This document shows, piece after piece, positions 40,375 through 49,226 of a stretch of DNA of 64,000 nt; positions within the stretch are counted from its first letter, which is position 1, and each line of letters starts with the position of its first letter. Under the pieces are notes generated by a model that was not told where the DNA came from, searched no databases, and saw only the letters and a list, made by a program, of their open reading frames with translations. Source of the DNA: Chitinophaga eiseniae (GTDB taxonomy: Bacteria > Bacteroidota > Bacteroidia > Chitinophagales > Chitinophagaceae); assembly GCF_012641265.1 (NCBI RefSeq), contig NZ_JABAHZ010000005.1, positions 1 through 64,000 on the forward strand. The letters are read 5' to 3'. A program made the translations under genes and the position numbers.

Positions 40375-41997
40375 ATGAAAAAATTACTGCTGTTCGCAGG
40401 CACATTACTCACCCACTATACACTCCTGGCTCAACAGGCTACGCCCTTACTGCCAGCTACGCCACACAAATTTGTAGTAGTAGCACACCGGGGCTATCAT
40501 ATCCATGTTCCTGAAAACACCGTGGCCGCCGTGGAGGCTACCGCGCAATGCGGGGCTGACTATGCCGAGCTGGACCTGCGCACCACGAAAGACGGAAAGC
40601 TGGTATTGATGCACGATGCTACCGTAAACCGGACCACCGGCGGCGAAGAAAAGGTAGCCGACCTTACCCTGGCACAGCTGCGGCAGCTATCGCTGAAAGG
40701 CAATGATGGCAAGACTTACCGTGTACCTACCTTCGCCGAAGCATTGCAGGCAGCAAAGGGGAAAGTAAATATCTATCTCGATTTTAAAGAAGCCGATGTG
40801 GCGGAAACCTGGAAACAAATACAGGCAGCCGGCATGGAAAAACAGGTAGTGGTATACCTGAATAAAAAAGAGCAATACCGCCCCTGGAGAAGTATCGCGC
40901 CGCAGGTGCCCCTGATGACCAGCCTGCCCGATGAAATGAATACCCCTGCACAGCTGGAAGCCTTCCTGAACATGGTCACCGTTTCCGTGCTGGACAACCT
41001 CACCGACAGCACCCTGCTGGCAGTCGCCCGCCGGCACAACGTGGCGGTGTGGCTGGATGCACAAACGCCAACGGAAGGTCCCGGCGAATGGAATGCCGTG
41101 CTCCGCAAGGGCGTACAGGGAATACAAAGCGATCACCCGGACGCCCTGGTCAGCTATCTCATGAAAAATAACCTGCGGGATGGGCTTACTAACGCCAACA
41201 CCTATACGCCTGTCACCGGCCGTTATATCACCCTCCGTGATGTGCCTTATGGCGATGCCGGGGAAGATAATATGCTGGATGCCTATCTTCCGGAAGACCA
41301 CCAGCCGCAAACAAAGATGATTGTATACCTGCATGGTGGCGGTTGGACAGGCGGTGATAAAAAAGAACTGCCTGCGCAGCTGATCAGCGAACTGGCCGGC
41401 AAACTGCACTACGGCGTTATATCTATGAACTACCGTCTTATCAGGGATGGGAAAAACGTATACCCGGCACAGTTAGACGATATCCGGAAAGCATTGGCTT
41501 TTATCAGCAGCAAAGCGAAGAAATATCAATTCGACGGTACGCAGTTCGCGCTGATAGGCGGCAGCGCCGGCGCTTACCTGGCCCTGCAATACGCTTATGC
41601 TTATGACTCCCTGCGCCAGGTGAAAACGGTGATTGACCTCTGGGGGCCTACCGATTTCACAGATAAAAAAGTACGCCAGGAAAATAAAGATGCCGACGAA
41701 AAAGTGGTGCGCCTATTGGGCGTTGCTGATCCGGCAGCCCAGCTGGCCTATGATGCAAGTCCCTATCACCAGCTCAGCGCTGCCAATGGCGTACCTACTT
41801 TGTTGTTTCATGGCGACGAAGATCCGCTGGTACATGTTAGTCAGTCAGAAAAGCTATATGCTAAACTTACCTCCCTGCATATTCCCACGCGGTTTGAAAG
41901 ATACCCGCATGAAAAGCATGGCGTGGGCGCGGCAGCCACCGTGGATATATTTACGAAGCTGATTGGCTGGTTACAGCAATATTATCCAGCCCTGTAA
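40375..41997 (+). CDS. Glycerophosphodiesterase-alpha/beta hydrolase fusion
   Basis: A 540-residue secreted bifunctional enzyme. Residues 1-20 are a signal peptide. Residues ~30-265 form a GDPD domain with HRG (38-40), PENT (~46-49), ELDLRTT (E65, D67) and LMHDATVNRT (H80), so the catalytic set is complete. Residues ~290-540 form an esterase-type alpha/beta hydrolase with LHGGGW (~320), GGSAGAY (nucleophile Ser ~397), HGDEDPLV (acid) and HEKHGVG (His ~516). GDPD cleaves glycerophosphodiesters into glycerol phosphate and alcohol, while the second domain would remove acyl groups. The fusion, exported and placed after susCD, suggests stepwise breakdown of an acylated phosphodiester compound. I do not know of this pairing as a standard family. 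Confidence 0.93.
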   Translation: MKKLLLFAGTLLTHYTLLAQQATPLLPATPHKFVVVAHRGYHIHVPENTVAAVEATAQCGADYAELDLRTTKDGKLVLMHDATVNRTTGGEEKVADLTLAQLRQLSLKGNDGKTYRVPTFAEALQAAKGKVNIYLDFKEADVAETWKQIQAAGMEKQVVVYLNKKEQYRPWRSIAPQVPLMTSLPDEMNTPAQLEAFLNMVTVSVLDNLTDSTLLAVARRHNVAVWLDAQTPTEGPGEWNAVLRKGVQGIQSDHPDALVSYLMKNNLRDGLTNANTYTPVTGRYITLRDVPYGDAGEDNMLDAYLPEDHQPQTKMIVYLHGGGWTGGDKKELPAQLISELAGKLHYGVISMNYRLIRDGKNVYPAQLDDIRKALAFISSKAKKYQFDGTQFALIGGSAGAYLALQYAYAYDSLRQVKTVIDLWGPTDFTDKKVRQENKDADEKVVRLLGVADPAAQLAYDASPYHQLSAANGVPTLLFHGDEDPLVHVSQSEKLYAKLTSLHIPTRFERYPHEKHGVGAAATVDIFTKLIGWLQQYYPAL

Positions 41998-42000
41998 GCA

Positions 42001-42097
42001 GAAAGCTTAAAGCAGAAAGCTATTGTAGCGAGTCGCCAACAAATATTCGCGAATAATATTCGCTACAATAGCTTTGTGCTTTCTGCTTTAAGCTTTC
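42001..42097. repeat. Bulged inverted repeat covering the end of the MFS gene
   Basis: Left arm 42001-42030 pairs with 42061-42097 in two blocks: 19 bp (GAAAGCTTAAAGCAGAAAG) and 12 bp (GCTATTGTAGCG), with a 6-nt bulge in the right arm. The loop holds a 12-bp palindrome TATTCGCGAATA (42044-42055). It lies between convergent genes and could end transcription from both sides. The right arm contains the last codons and stop of the MFS gene. Confidence 0.9.
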
Positions 42098-43620
42098 CGC
42101 TTTACAAACAACCCTCCCATCAATCCCCCCAGGAATCCCAATCCACCGGCTATACGTAAAATGTTGCCGTAGGCATCAATAAATCCCTGATGATAGACCG
42201 TAACGATCGTGCCATGCTGTGAAGCGGCTATATCGGCCGGTACAGCGGCGTTGCCCAGGTTCACCGTTTGCTCCATTACAGCAGCCTGCTGGGCGGAGGT
42301 AAGCGAAAGTGCGGCGATGCGCTGCTGCACCACTGCGGAAAAAAACAATACGGCCAGCGCGCCAAATGCCGCGTTAGCAAAAACGCCGGCAAGGCGGGAA
42401 ACTGCGTTGTTGATGCCAGAGGCTGTACCCGATAAATGCGGACTAACAGCGCCCATCACCGTAGCCGTTAACGGCGCTACCGTAAATGACATGCCTAGTC
42501 CTAATACCAGCATCCCCGGGAAAAAGGTAGTCCAATAATCGGCAGGGCCCCGGGTTTGTTTTACAAAAGATAACCATAGCAAACCGGCGCCCGCAATACA
42601 GGGGCCCAATATGAGGAACAGCCTGGCGCCATATTTATCTGCCAGGGTACCGGCATACCGGGCCAACAAAATCATCAATATCGTAAAAGGTAAAAAGGTA
42701 AGTCCGGACTCCAGCTGGCTGTAGCCCTGTACCTGCACCAGGTTGAGCGACAGGAACAGCATGCCGGCTCCCAGGCCGGCGTACAGAAAAAAAGTAAGGA
42801 GATTGGCGCCCGTGAAAGTCATATTCCGAAATAAGTTCAATGGCAACATGGGGTCTGCACTTTTATATTCTACCCAGATGAAAATCAACAGTAGCAGTAC
42901 GCCGCCAGCTAATGTGCCATATACCTGCGGATGAGCGAAGCCCAAGGAAGGCATGCGCAGCAGTCCAAACGTAAGCAGGGCCAGTGCCAGGGCAATCAGT
43001 CCGGCGCCCATAAAATCTATACCGGGCGCGCTGTTGTCTTCCCTTCTTTCCTGCACTTTGGTGGCTAACAGCAGTAGCGCTATTACGCCTATAGGTAAGT
43101 TGATGAAGAAGATGTAACGCCACAATCCTGCATCGGCCAGGGCGCCGCCTAATACCGGTCCTCCCATAGTTACTAATGTAGTAACCGACGACCAGGTACC
43201 GATCGCTTTTCCCCGCTCATTTTCATCGATAGAAGCGGCAATCATGGCCAGGCTTCCCGGTATCATCAGGGCGCCGCCAATACCCTGGATAATCCGGAAG
43301 ATAATCAGCCATAATGCGCTACCCGCCACACCACAGGCGGCCGACCCCAGTATAAAAATGGTAATGCCGGTCATAAATATTTTCTTACGTCCCAGCTTGT
43401 CACCCAACGCCCCGCCAATCAGTATCAACGCGGCCAGCATCAGCATATAGGCATTTAATACCCAGAAAAGATCAGCGGCAGAAGCCTGCAAAGCCCGCTG
43501 TAGCGCAGGGAGCACCACATTGAGTGCAGTACCATCTATAAACGCCATCGCTGAAGCCAGGATGGTGGCAACCATGATCCATCTGCCTTCCTTACTGTGG
43601 AGTGATACGGTGGGAGTCAT
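42088..43620 (-). CDS. DHA2 family (EmrB/QacA-like) MFS drug transporter
   Basis: A 510-residue, 14-helix major facilitator. Helix 1 has MAFIDGTALNVVLPAL, the loop motif is GGALGDKLGRKKIF, and motif C in helix 5 is WSSVTTLVTMGGPVLGG. A signature GTASGINNAVSRLAG lies late in the protein. It exports drugs or other hydrophobic compounds by proton antiport. The final codons (VKRKA and stop) are supplied by the arm of an inverted repeat, which suggests that the repeat inserted near or shaped the 3' end. The gene stands alone. Confidence 0.93.
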   Translation of the reverse strand: MTPTVSLHSKEGRWIMVATILASAMAFIDGTALNVVLPALQRALQASAADLFWVLNAYMLMLAALILIGGALGDKLGRKKIFMTGITIFILGSAACGVAGSALWLIIFRIIQGIGGALMIPGSLAMIAASIDENERGKAIGTWSSVTTLVTMGGPVLGGALADAGLWRYIFFINLPIGVIALLLLATKVQERREDNSAPGIDFMGAGLIALALALLTFGLLRMPSLGFAHPQVYGTLAGGVLLLLIFIWVEYKSADPMLPLNLFRNMTFTGANLLTFFLYAGLGAGMLFLSLNLVQVQGYSQLESGLTFLPFTILMILLARYAGTLADKYGARLFLILGPCIAGAGLLWLSFVKQTRGPADYWTTFFPGMLVLGLGMSFTVAPLTATVMGAVSPHLSGTASGINNAVSRLAGVFANAAFGALAVLFFSAVVQQRIAALSLTSAQQAAVMEQTVNLGNAAVPADIAASQHGTIVTVYHQGFIDAYGNILRIAGGLGFLGGLMGGLFVKRKA

Positions 43621-43680
43621 AGCGTTATTTTTAGCGGGGAGGTATCCTTAAATATACGCTATTTTCTGCGCAAAGGAGGC

Positions 43681-43785
43681 ACGCTCACGCAAAGGAGCAA
43701 AGAAGCAGAGCAGCAAAGAAAATATTAGATTTTTCATCTTCTTCTTTCTTTGCTGCTCTGCTTCTTTGCTCCTTTGCGTGAGCGT
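43681..43785. repeat. 41-bp perfect inverted repeat (CAAAG-rich palindrome B)
   Basis: Arms 43681-43721 and 43745-43785 are perfect reverse complements of 41 bp with a 23-bp spacer. Like palindrome A at 22895 it is built of CAAAG units (CACGCAAAGGAGCAAAG, then AAGCAGAGCAGCAAAG). The right arm runs into a short tandem of GTGAGC. It sits in the spacer before the MFS gene. Confidence 0.95.
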
Positions 43786-43808
43786 GAGCGTGAGCGTGTT
43801 GCTATCGG

Positions 43809-44804
43809 TTACAGGGAAGAGTTGGGTTCTTCTGCCGGAGGTACGGCTCCTTCGTCAGGAGTGCCACCTACCGTAGTGTCGCCTTCCAGTATTTTTTCTT
43901 CTTTATTGCGACGGAATAATTTCCTGATAAATCCTGCCAGTGCGGCAAATCCCAGCAAAATAAACTTCCAGCCAGCTGCTAAGAACTTAACGATGATGGC
44001 AAAGAAGCCTACTTTCGCCAGCACTTTACCGGCTACGAGTCCACCGATGGTCCAGGCGGCCACATTGTCGATCTTGGGATCAAAATCGGTATAGGCATTC
44101 CCGTCGGTGAAGGTAGCCATGTGCAATACCTTTCCGATATCTGCTTTTACCAGTGGCAGTTCCTGCATGGTACATACTGCATTCAGCGAAAGGATACCAT
44201 GCCGGCCCAGGATACGGATCTGGTAGTTGAGGGTATTAATGCCATCCTGGTCGCCGAAATGAATTTCCTTGGCCCAGTGCAACACTTTATTTTCCTTATC
44301 ATAAAACGGCGCCTGCGCCCAGCCTACCAGGTGAATGGCCGGATAGCCTTCTTTCAGGCGTTGCGCATTTTCTTCTTTTTCGTCCTTTTGCAGGTTTTTC
44401 AGCATCTCATCGTAGTTGATTTTCCCGGCATCGTCATCCTTTACATAACCGATGTCTTCATACTCCACCACAAATGCGTAGCTGCTGTCGCTGAAAGGGT
44501 CTGATTTTTCCGGGAAGATCATGCCCAGGGTATTGGCCGCATTCGACTCGGGGTTGCCCCATAGCGTGGTCAATACATACTTGCTCTGTTCCTTGTTCAG
44601 GAACTTAAAGCCTGCCGGGATCTTAATTTCCGCCTTGCCGCCGGGAAGGTGGATCAAACCCGTTTCATACTTTTGTGCTTTCCGGATGGAGTCAATTGTT
44701 TTTTCCACCTGCCGACTGGAAATTTCCAGGGAATCACTAATGGGGGCTGCCTGGGTACAAAGGGGTACAAACAGCGTACATGCCAGATATAGGTTCTTTA
44801 ACAT
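43809..44804 (-). CDS. DUF2167 family membrane protein
   Basis: A 331-residue protein of the DUF2167 family. It has a signal peptide (KNLYLACTLFVPLCTQAAP), a large periplasmic part with LPGGKAEIKIPAGFKFLNKEQSKYVLTTLWGNP and YVKDDDAGKINYDEMLK, and two membrane helices near residues 255-300 (IGGLVAGKVLAKVGFFAIIVKFLAAGWKFILLGFAALAGFI, landmark pieces). A basic RRNKEEK segment and an acidic, Pro-rich tail follow. The function of the family is unknown. I chose the ATG at 44804, where the signal peptide begins. Confidence 0.9.
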   Translation of the reverse strand: MLKNLYLACTLFVPLCTQAAPISDSLEISSRQVEKTIDSIRKAQKYETGLIHLPGGKAEIKIPAGFKFLNKEQSKYVLTTLWGNPESNAANTLGMIFPEKSDPFSDSSYAFVVEYEDIGYVKDDDAGKINYDEMLKNLQKDEKEENAQRLKEGYPAIHLVGWAQAPFYDKENKVLHWAKEIHFGDQDGINTLNYQIRILGRHGILSLNAVCTMQELPLVKADIGKVLHMATFTDGNAYTDFDPKIDNVAAWTIGGLVAGKVLAKVGFFAIIVKFLAAGWKFILLGFAALAGFIRKLFRRNKEEKILEGDTTVGGTPDEGAVPPAEEPNSSL

Positions 44805-44901
44805 AATGAATGAATATTTCAGGGGGCAAAAATGCAATAAATATTTCACATTAAAAAGCTGCTTCGGGCCAGGAACTGAAGAATGAACAAGGGTTAGCCC
44901 G

Positions 44902-44919
44902 GGAATGAATAAAATGAAT
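44902..44919 (+). repeat. Left copy of an 18-bp repeat flanking the EPS locus
   Basis: GGAATGAATAAAATGAAT, 89 bp before the first gene of the EPS locus. A copy with one difference (17 of 18) lies at 59980-59997, 125 bp past the last. Each copy is preceded at 22-24 bp by AGAATGAA. Low complexity makes chance a real alternative. Confidence 0.4.
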
Positions 44920-45008
44920 GATAGAACCCACTTGATTTGTACTACATTTAGGTAAGCGCAGATAGCGGTCAAATGTGCTACCAGCAGTAACTCCCCGAAA
45001 CCAATAAC

Positions 45009-45815
45009 ATGAATACGCTTAGCCAGTCGTTTAAAAAAGTGTATGTTTTCCTTTTTGCCAGGAAAGCTTTTTATTCACTGCATCTCCTGGGTTATAAACT
45101 TAGCATGCTGGGCATGGGTATTCAGAACTATGAAAATGACCGCGTATCCGGAGAGAAAGCTTTCATCAAGTATCTCATTGCCCGTAACAAGCTGCAGTCG
45201 GGCGTTATCTTCGACATCGGCGCTAATGTTGGCCACTACTCTATCATGCTCCGTAAGCACGGTATCACCTTACCTATCTTCGCTTTTGAGCCACACCCGG
45301 GCACTTTCCGCCGGCTGGTATCCATTGCAGATGCCTACCAGATAACACCCGTGTCTAAAGGCGCCGGGGAAACCACCGGCCATGCTGCTATTTACGACTA
45401 CTCCGGACAGAATGGTTCCGAGCACGCCAGCATGTACCGCGATGTGATTACCCAACTGCGCAAAAGCGAGGTAGAAGAAATCAGTATCGACCTTACCAGC
45501 ATCGATGAATTTGCAGCAGCAAACCAGGTATCAAAAATTGCGCTGCTGAAAATAGATACCGAAGGACATGAACTACAGGTGCTCAAAGGCGCCAGGCGCT
45601 GTATCGAGAAGGGAATGGTAGACGTGATCCAGATGGAGTTCAATGAAATGAATATCATCTCCAAAACATTCTTTAAAGATATTGTGGACCTACTGCCTGG
45701 CTACGACTTTTACCGGCTGTTACCCGACGGACTAAAAGCATTGGGCAAATACCATCCTATACACTACGAAATATTTTCGTTCCAGAATATTGTCGCCATG
45801 CGGCGACTATCATAG
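45009..45815 (+). CDS. FkbM family methyltransferase 1
   Basis: A 268-residue FkbM-type SAM methyltransferase. Motif I is GVIFDIGANVGHYSIML (~residue 64), then FAFEPHPGTFRRL, and the FkbM late motifs SIDEFAAANQVSKIALLKIDTEGHELQVLKGA (quoted as a landmark). FkbM enzymes O-methylate sugars or polyketides. It is the only plus-strand gene of the exopolysaccharide region, and its 3' end overlaps the WcaI-type gene by 6 bp. It is the most divergent of the three FkbM proteins here and probably modifies the same polymer. Confidence 0.9.
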   Translation: MNTLSQSFKKVYVFLFARKAFYSLHLLGYKLSMLGMGIQNYENDRVSGEKAFIKYLIARNKLQSGVIFDIGANVGHYSIMLRKHGITLPIFAFEPHPGTFRRLVSIADAYQITPVSKGAGETTGHAAIYDYSGQNGSEHASMYRDVITQLRKSEVEEISIDLTSIDEFAAANQVSKIALLKIDTEGHELQVLKGARRCIEKGMVDVIQMEFNEMNIISKTFFKDIVDLLPGYDFYRLLPDGLKALGKYHPIHYEIFSFQNIVAMRRLS

Positions 45816-47060
45816 CCGACGGTTCACTTCGGATTCGAAGTTACTCATAATGTAATCTACTGCCAGGTGATTTTCTGCATAGCGCCTGGCATTCCTGCAT
45901 ATTTCCGTGGCCTCCTCCTGCCCCCAGCGACTGATAGCGGCCGTCAGCGCGTCGGGATCATCTGCATTCACCAACACCCCATTCCGGTGTAACTGCACCA
46001 GCTCATGTAAACCGGTACCACCATTGGCCGTAATAATGGCCAGTCCGCCCACGGCCATAATCGTAGTCAGCTTGGAGGGCATCACCAAATCGCCCGCATT
46101 GCTTTTCTGGATAACCAGGTGCAGATCGGCCATATTAAGGAAGCTGTTGAACTTAGCTTCCGGCTGCAACGGTATGAAATGAACATTGGAAAGCCTCCAT
46201 GCGTTGGCCTGTTCCTGCAATCGCATTCTGTACGGCCCGGTACCACATATCAGGAATGTCCACCCTTGTTCGGTTTGCAGCGTTTTTGCTGCCTGCAGGA
46301 TAGATTCCAGGCCCTGCTTCTCTCCCAGTGCTCCCGAATACAACACAATACGATCACTCCCCCTGAACCCAAATGCTTCTTTCAGCGCAACACGGTTATC
46401 CATCGGGTAAAAGGAGGTAATATCCACCCAGTTGGGAAATAACAACACCTCTCCATTAAACTTAGCTTTTATTTTCCGGATCATCCCTTCCGCAATACTG
46501 CTTACAATATCTGCCTGTTGCAGGATAAACCGCTCTGTGGCAAATAAGGCTTTCAGCAGCCACCCTGCTTTGATCATTCCCAGGTCCTTTGCCGCATCTA
46601 CCTGCAAATCCTGGATATGGTATAGGAAGGTGGTTTGCCGGAATTTTTTATATAACACGCCCAGCAAGCCCAGTTGAAAGGAAGGCGCTACTACGATGAC
46701 AAAGTCATACCGGCGATGAAAGAGCAGCTGTATTACCTTCCATCCGGCTGATAAGCTAAAAGAAAAATCCTGCAACATTCGCTGGGCGCCGGAAGGCTTT
46801 CCCGGCACATACTGTGGGCAGCGGTATACGGTAATCTTTCCTTCGCCAGTATTGACCAATGTTTCCCTGGTATAGATAAATCTGCAACGGCGATAGGGTT
46901 CCTGTACCTTCCACTGGGGATAATAAGGATAGGTAGTTACAACGGTACAATCGTATCCACGGGTAGCCAGCCACTGTATCATTTCCCCGTTATATTTCCC
47001 GATACCATTCAGCTCAGGAGAAAAATTACCTGATATCAGTAATAAACGCCTTTGTTGCAT
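45810..47060 (-). CDS. WcaI-type glycosyltransferase
   Basis: A 416-residue GT-B glycosyltransferase like the colanic acid enzyme WcaI. The N-terminal domain starts LLLISGNFSPELNGIGKYNGEM and has TYPYYPQWKV. The C-terminal GT4 domain has RIVLYSGALGEKQGLESILQAA, GTGPYR and a late KLTTIMAVGGLAIITANGGTGLHELV (landmark), where the nucleotide sugar binds. It adds one sugar to the lipid-linked repeat unit. It is the last gene of the long leftward operon, 3 bp after the WcaJ-type gene. Confidence 0.9.
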   Translation of the reverse strand: MQQRRLLLISGNFSPELNGIGKYNGEMIQWLATRGYDCTVVTTYPYYPQWKVQEPYRRCRFIYTRETLVNTGEGKITVYRCPQYVPGKPSGAQRMLQDFSFSLSAGWKVIQLLFHRRYDFVIVVAPSFQLGLLGVLYKKFRQTTFLYHIQDLQVDAAKDLGMIKAGWLLKALFATERFILQQADIVSSIAEGMIRKIKAKFNGEVLLFPNWVDITSFYPMDNRVALKEAFGFRGSDRIVLYSGALGEKQGLESILQAAKTLQTEQGWTFLICGTGPYRMRLQEQANAWRLSNVHFIPLQPEAKFNSFLNMADLHLVIQKSNAGDLVMPSKLTTIMAVGGLAIITANGGTGLHELVQLHRNGVLVNADDPDALTAAISRWGQEEATEICRNARRYAENHLAVDYIMSNFESEVNRRL

Positions 47061-47063
47061 AGA

Positions 47064-48458
47064 TCAGTAAGCATTTTTATCTCCCTTTATGAGGTTCACC
47101 ATAGTCTGAGCAATGATCTGCCAATCCAGCCAAAAGCTGTAATTCTCTATATACCATATGTCGAGGTTTATACGCCGTTGCAGCTGTTCAGGGTTAGATC
47201 CTTCACCGCGACACCCGTTTACCTGTGCCCATCCTGTAATACCCGGCTTCACGAGGTGCCGTAGCATATAATGCTGAATGGTTTCCTTTAACTCCATGTG
47301 CATAGGCGTGGCATGTGGCCGGGGACCGACAAAAGACATCTCGCCTTTCAACACGTTAAAAAACTGGGGTAGTTCATCCAGGCTGGTCCGACGCAAAAAG
47401 CGTCCCAGGACAGTAATCCTGGCATCATTTCTCGCCGTAGGCGTAAATACACTACTATCAGCCTTCTCATGGTCCACGACCATAGTCCTGAACTTATAAA
47501 AAGTAAGCCGCTTATTCCTGAACCCATACCGTTCCTGCTTATAAATAACAGGCCCTCCCGACGTGAGCTTGATCAGCAGGGCGATCAGCAGGAAAAGCCA
47601 GGAGAAGGCAGCCATCAGTATCAGGGTAAATACTACATCAAAAATGCGTTTCAGCTGCTGATTACTCGGATCATCCAATGGAGAAGACCGTACTGTGATA
47701 AGCGGAAACGTACCAAAAAGACTCATGGATACCGTGGTTGTGCAATGCTGGTAGCAATTGGCGATAATCCTGACCCGGGAGGTGGCCTTTTCACTCGTCA
47801 GGATAATATGTTCTGTTTCCTCCCGGGTACTTTCGGGCAACGCCACAATCACATCATCTACTTCATGCACTTCCAGTATCTGTTTCAATTCCGACAGCCG
47901 TCCCAGGTACTGCCCGTTCAACGATGGATTTGCGCAGTCATCTACAAAACCTACACAGCGGTAACCAAAATGATCGTTCGACTGGATAGTGTGATGAAAA
48001 CGCAACCCCGTTTCTCCTGCTCCTACAATGAGCATGTTCCGCTGGTTATATCCGCGTATCCATAATTTCAGCATGAATTTCTTGATCACGAACTTGGAAA
48101 GCAGCATACCTGGGAAAATATAAGCACTATAAGCCAGCAAAAATGTGCGGGGAGAAGCCAGGTATTTGAAGAAATAAAAAACAGCAAACGTTAACAGGAA
48201 CACGTGCAGCAACGATGTTTTCAATATCGCTACAAACTCGTAAGAGAACGGCCTGGAGCGGTAATCGTCATACAGGTGCACGTAAGCTCCTCCAATCGTC
48301 CAGATCAGCATGCTAACAACCATCAGCTGCAAATGAATACCTGCTGTCAGCTTCATGCCGATATAATGACAAGCCAGCAGGTAGCTGATCTCCAGGATGA
48401 GGCAATCAATCAATTGCCTCAACAGGCGGTTTACATCAAAAGCGGGTTTCATAGTCAA
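47064..48458 (-). CDS. Undecaprenyl-phosphate glycosylphosphotransferase (WcaJ-type)
   Basis: A 464-residue initiating sugar-phosphate transferase of the polyprenol-phosphate hexose-1-P type. The N-terminal ~120 residues carry four membrane helices, and a CoA-binding-like domain follows (NMLIVGAGETGLRFHHTI). The catalytic domain has KRIFDVVFTLILMAA, SGGPVIYKQERYGFRNK, KFRTM, LDELPQFFNVLKGEMSFVGPRPH and KPGITGWAQVNG. It transfers a sugar-1-phosphate to undecaprenyl phosphate, the first step of repeat-unit assembly. The full motif set is present. Confidence 0.95.
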   Translation of the reverse strand: MTMKPAFDVNRLLRQLIDCLILEISYLLACHYIGMKLTAGIHLQLMVVSMLIWTIGGAYVHLYDDYRSRPFSYEFVAILKTSLLHVFLLTFAVFYFFKYLASPRTFLLAYSAYIFPGMLLSKFVIKKFMLKLWIRGYNQRNMLIVGAGETGLRFHHTIQSNDHFGYRCVGFVDDCANPSLNGQYLGRLSELKQILEVHEVDDVIVALPESTREETEHIILTSEKATSRVRIIANCYQHCTTTVSMSLFGTFPLITVRSSPLDDPSNQQLKRIFDVVFTLILMAAFSWLFLLIALLIKLTSGGPVIYKQERYGFRNKRLTFYKFRTMVVDHEKADSSVFTPTARNDARITVLGRFLRRTSLDELPQFFNVLKGEMSFVGPRPHATPMHMELKETIQHYMLRHLVKPGITGWAQVNGCRGEGSNPEQLQRRINLDIWYIENYSFWLDWQIIAQTMVNLIKGDKNAY

Positions 48459-48488
48459 CGTTTTGAAATAATGACCGGATACATTCCG

Positions 48489-49226
48489 TTATCTCTTTCT
48501 TTTATACAACAAGTCCATTTGCAGGATCTGTAACTGCTCTGATTGCAGGAATCCCACCGGCGCCACCAGTTCAAATCCATGGCCTTTTACAAAATCATGC
48601 ATTTCATCAAACAGCGGTTCTTCTTCATACATCCTTACGAAAGAAGTTTCAAACAACAGGTAGTCTACCTGCGCCAGGCTATGCAAAGCGCCTAACAATA
48701 CTTCCTTTTCAAATCCCTGTACATCCAGTTTCAGTAATACCGGCGCCTCCAGGCATAACTCGGCCTGCAGGCTATCCAGGCGTTTCACCACTACCTGGAT
48801 ACGCCGGGCTTCGGCAGTTTGCGGCATCAGCTGTTGTTGCAGCTCAGATACCTTCAGTGCAGAACTGGCATGTGAATAAGCGTGACTGAAAAAATCCAGC
48901 GTGCCGTCGCTGCTGCCTAATGCGCAGTTGAAAATAGCAATGGCAGGCATTGCCCGTGTGTTGTGCTGCAACTCCTGGTACACCGCTGGCACAGGTTCAA
49001 AAGAAAATATTTTTGCATCGGGATAGCGGTGTGCCGCAGCCAGTGCAAACTGCCCCTTGTTGGCCCCCACATCGATCACCGTACTTAACCGGGGAATATA
49101 AAGTCCGCAGTTATGCAGGATCCGGACCGACGCCACCGAAGCCCCCGGCCGCATCATGGAAGCAATCCCTCTCCCTGATGTAAACATCACTTTTGCCGCA
49201 TCTGCCATTTTAAATAAGAGGCTCAT
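48489..49226 (-). CDS. FkbM family methyltransferase 2
   Basis: A 245-residue SAM methyltransferase with motif I VIDVGANKGQFALAAA, then IFSFEPVPAVYQEL, ASSALKVSEL and LLKLDVQGFEKEVLLGAL, followed by DYLLFETSF. The DVQGFEKEVL motif is the FkbM hallmark. It probably O-methylates a sugar of the repeat unit. It overlaps the upstream glycosyltransferase gene by 4 bp, so the two are translationally coupled. Confidence 0.92.
   Translation of the reverse strand: MSLLFKMADAAKVMFTSGRGIASMMRPGASVASVRILHNCGLYIPRLSTVIDVGANKGQFALAAAHRYPDAKIFSFEPVPAVYQELQHNTRAMPAIAIFNCALGSSDGTLDFFSHAYSHASSALKVSELQQQLMPQTAEARRIQVVVKRLDSLQAELCLEAPVLLKLDVQGFEKEVLLGALHSLAQVDYLLFETSFVRMYEEEPLFDEMHDFVKGHGFELVAPVGFLQSEQLQILQMDLLYKRKR

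Noticed and set aside
43681..43800. Possible CRISPR-like or tandem array
   Set aside because: The sequence is a single inverted repeat plus about three GTGAGC hexamers; there are no regular repeats and spacers and no cas genes.
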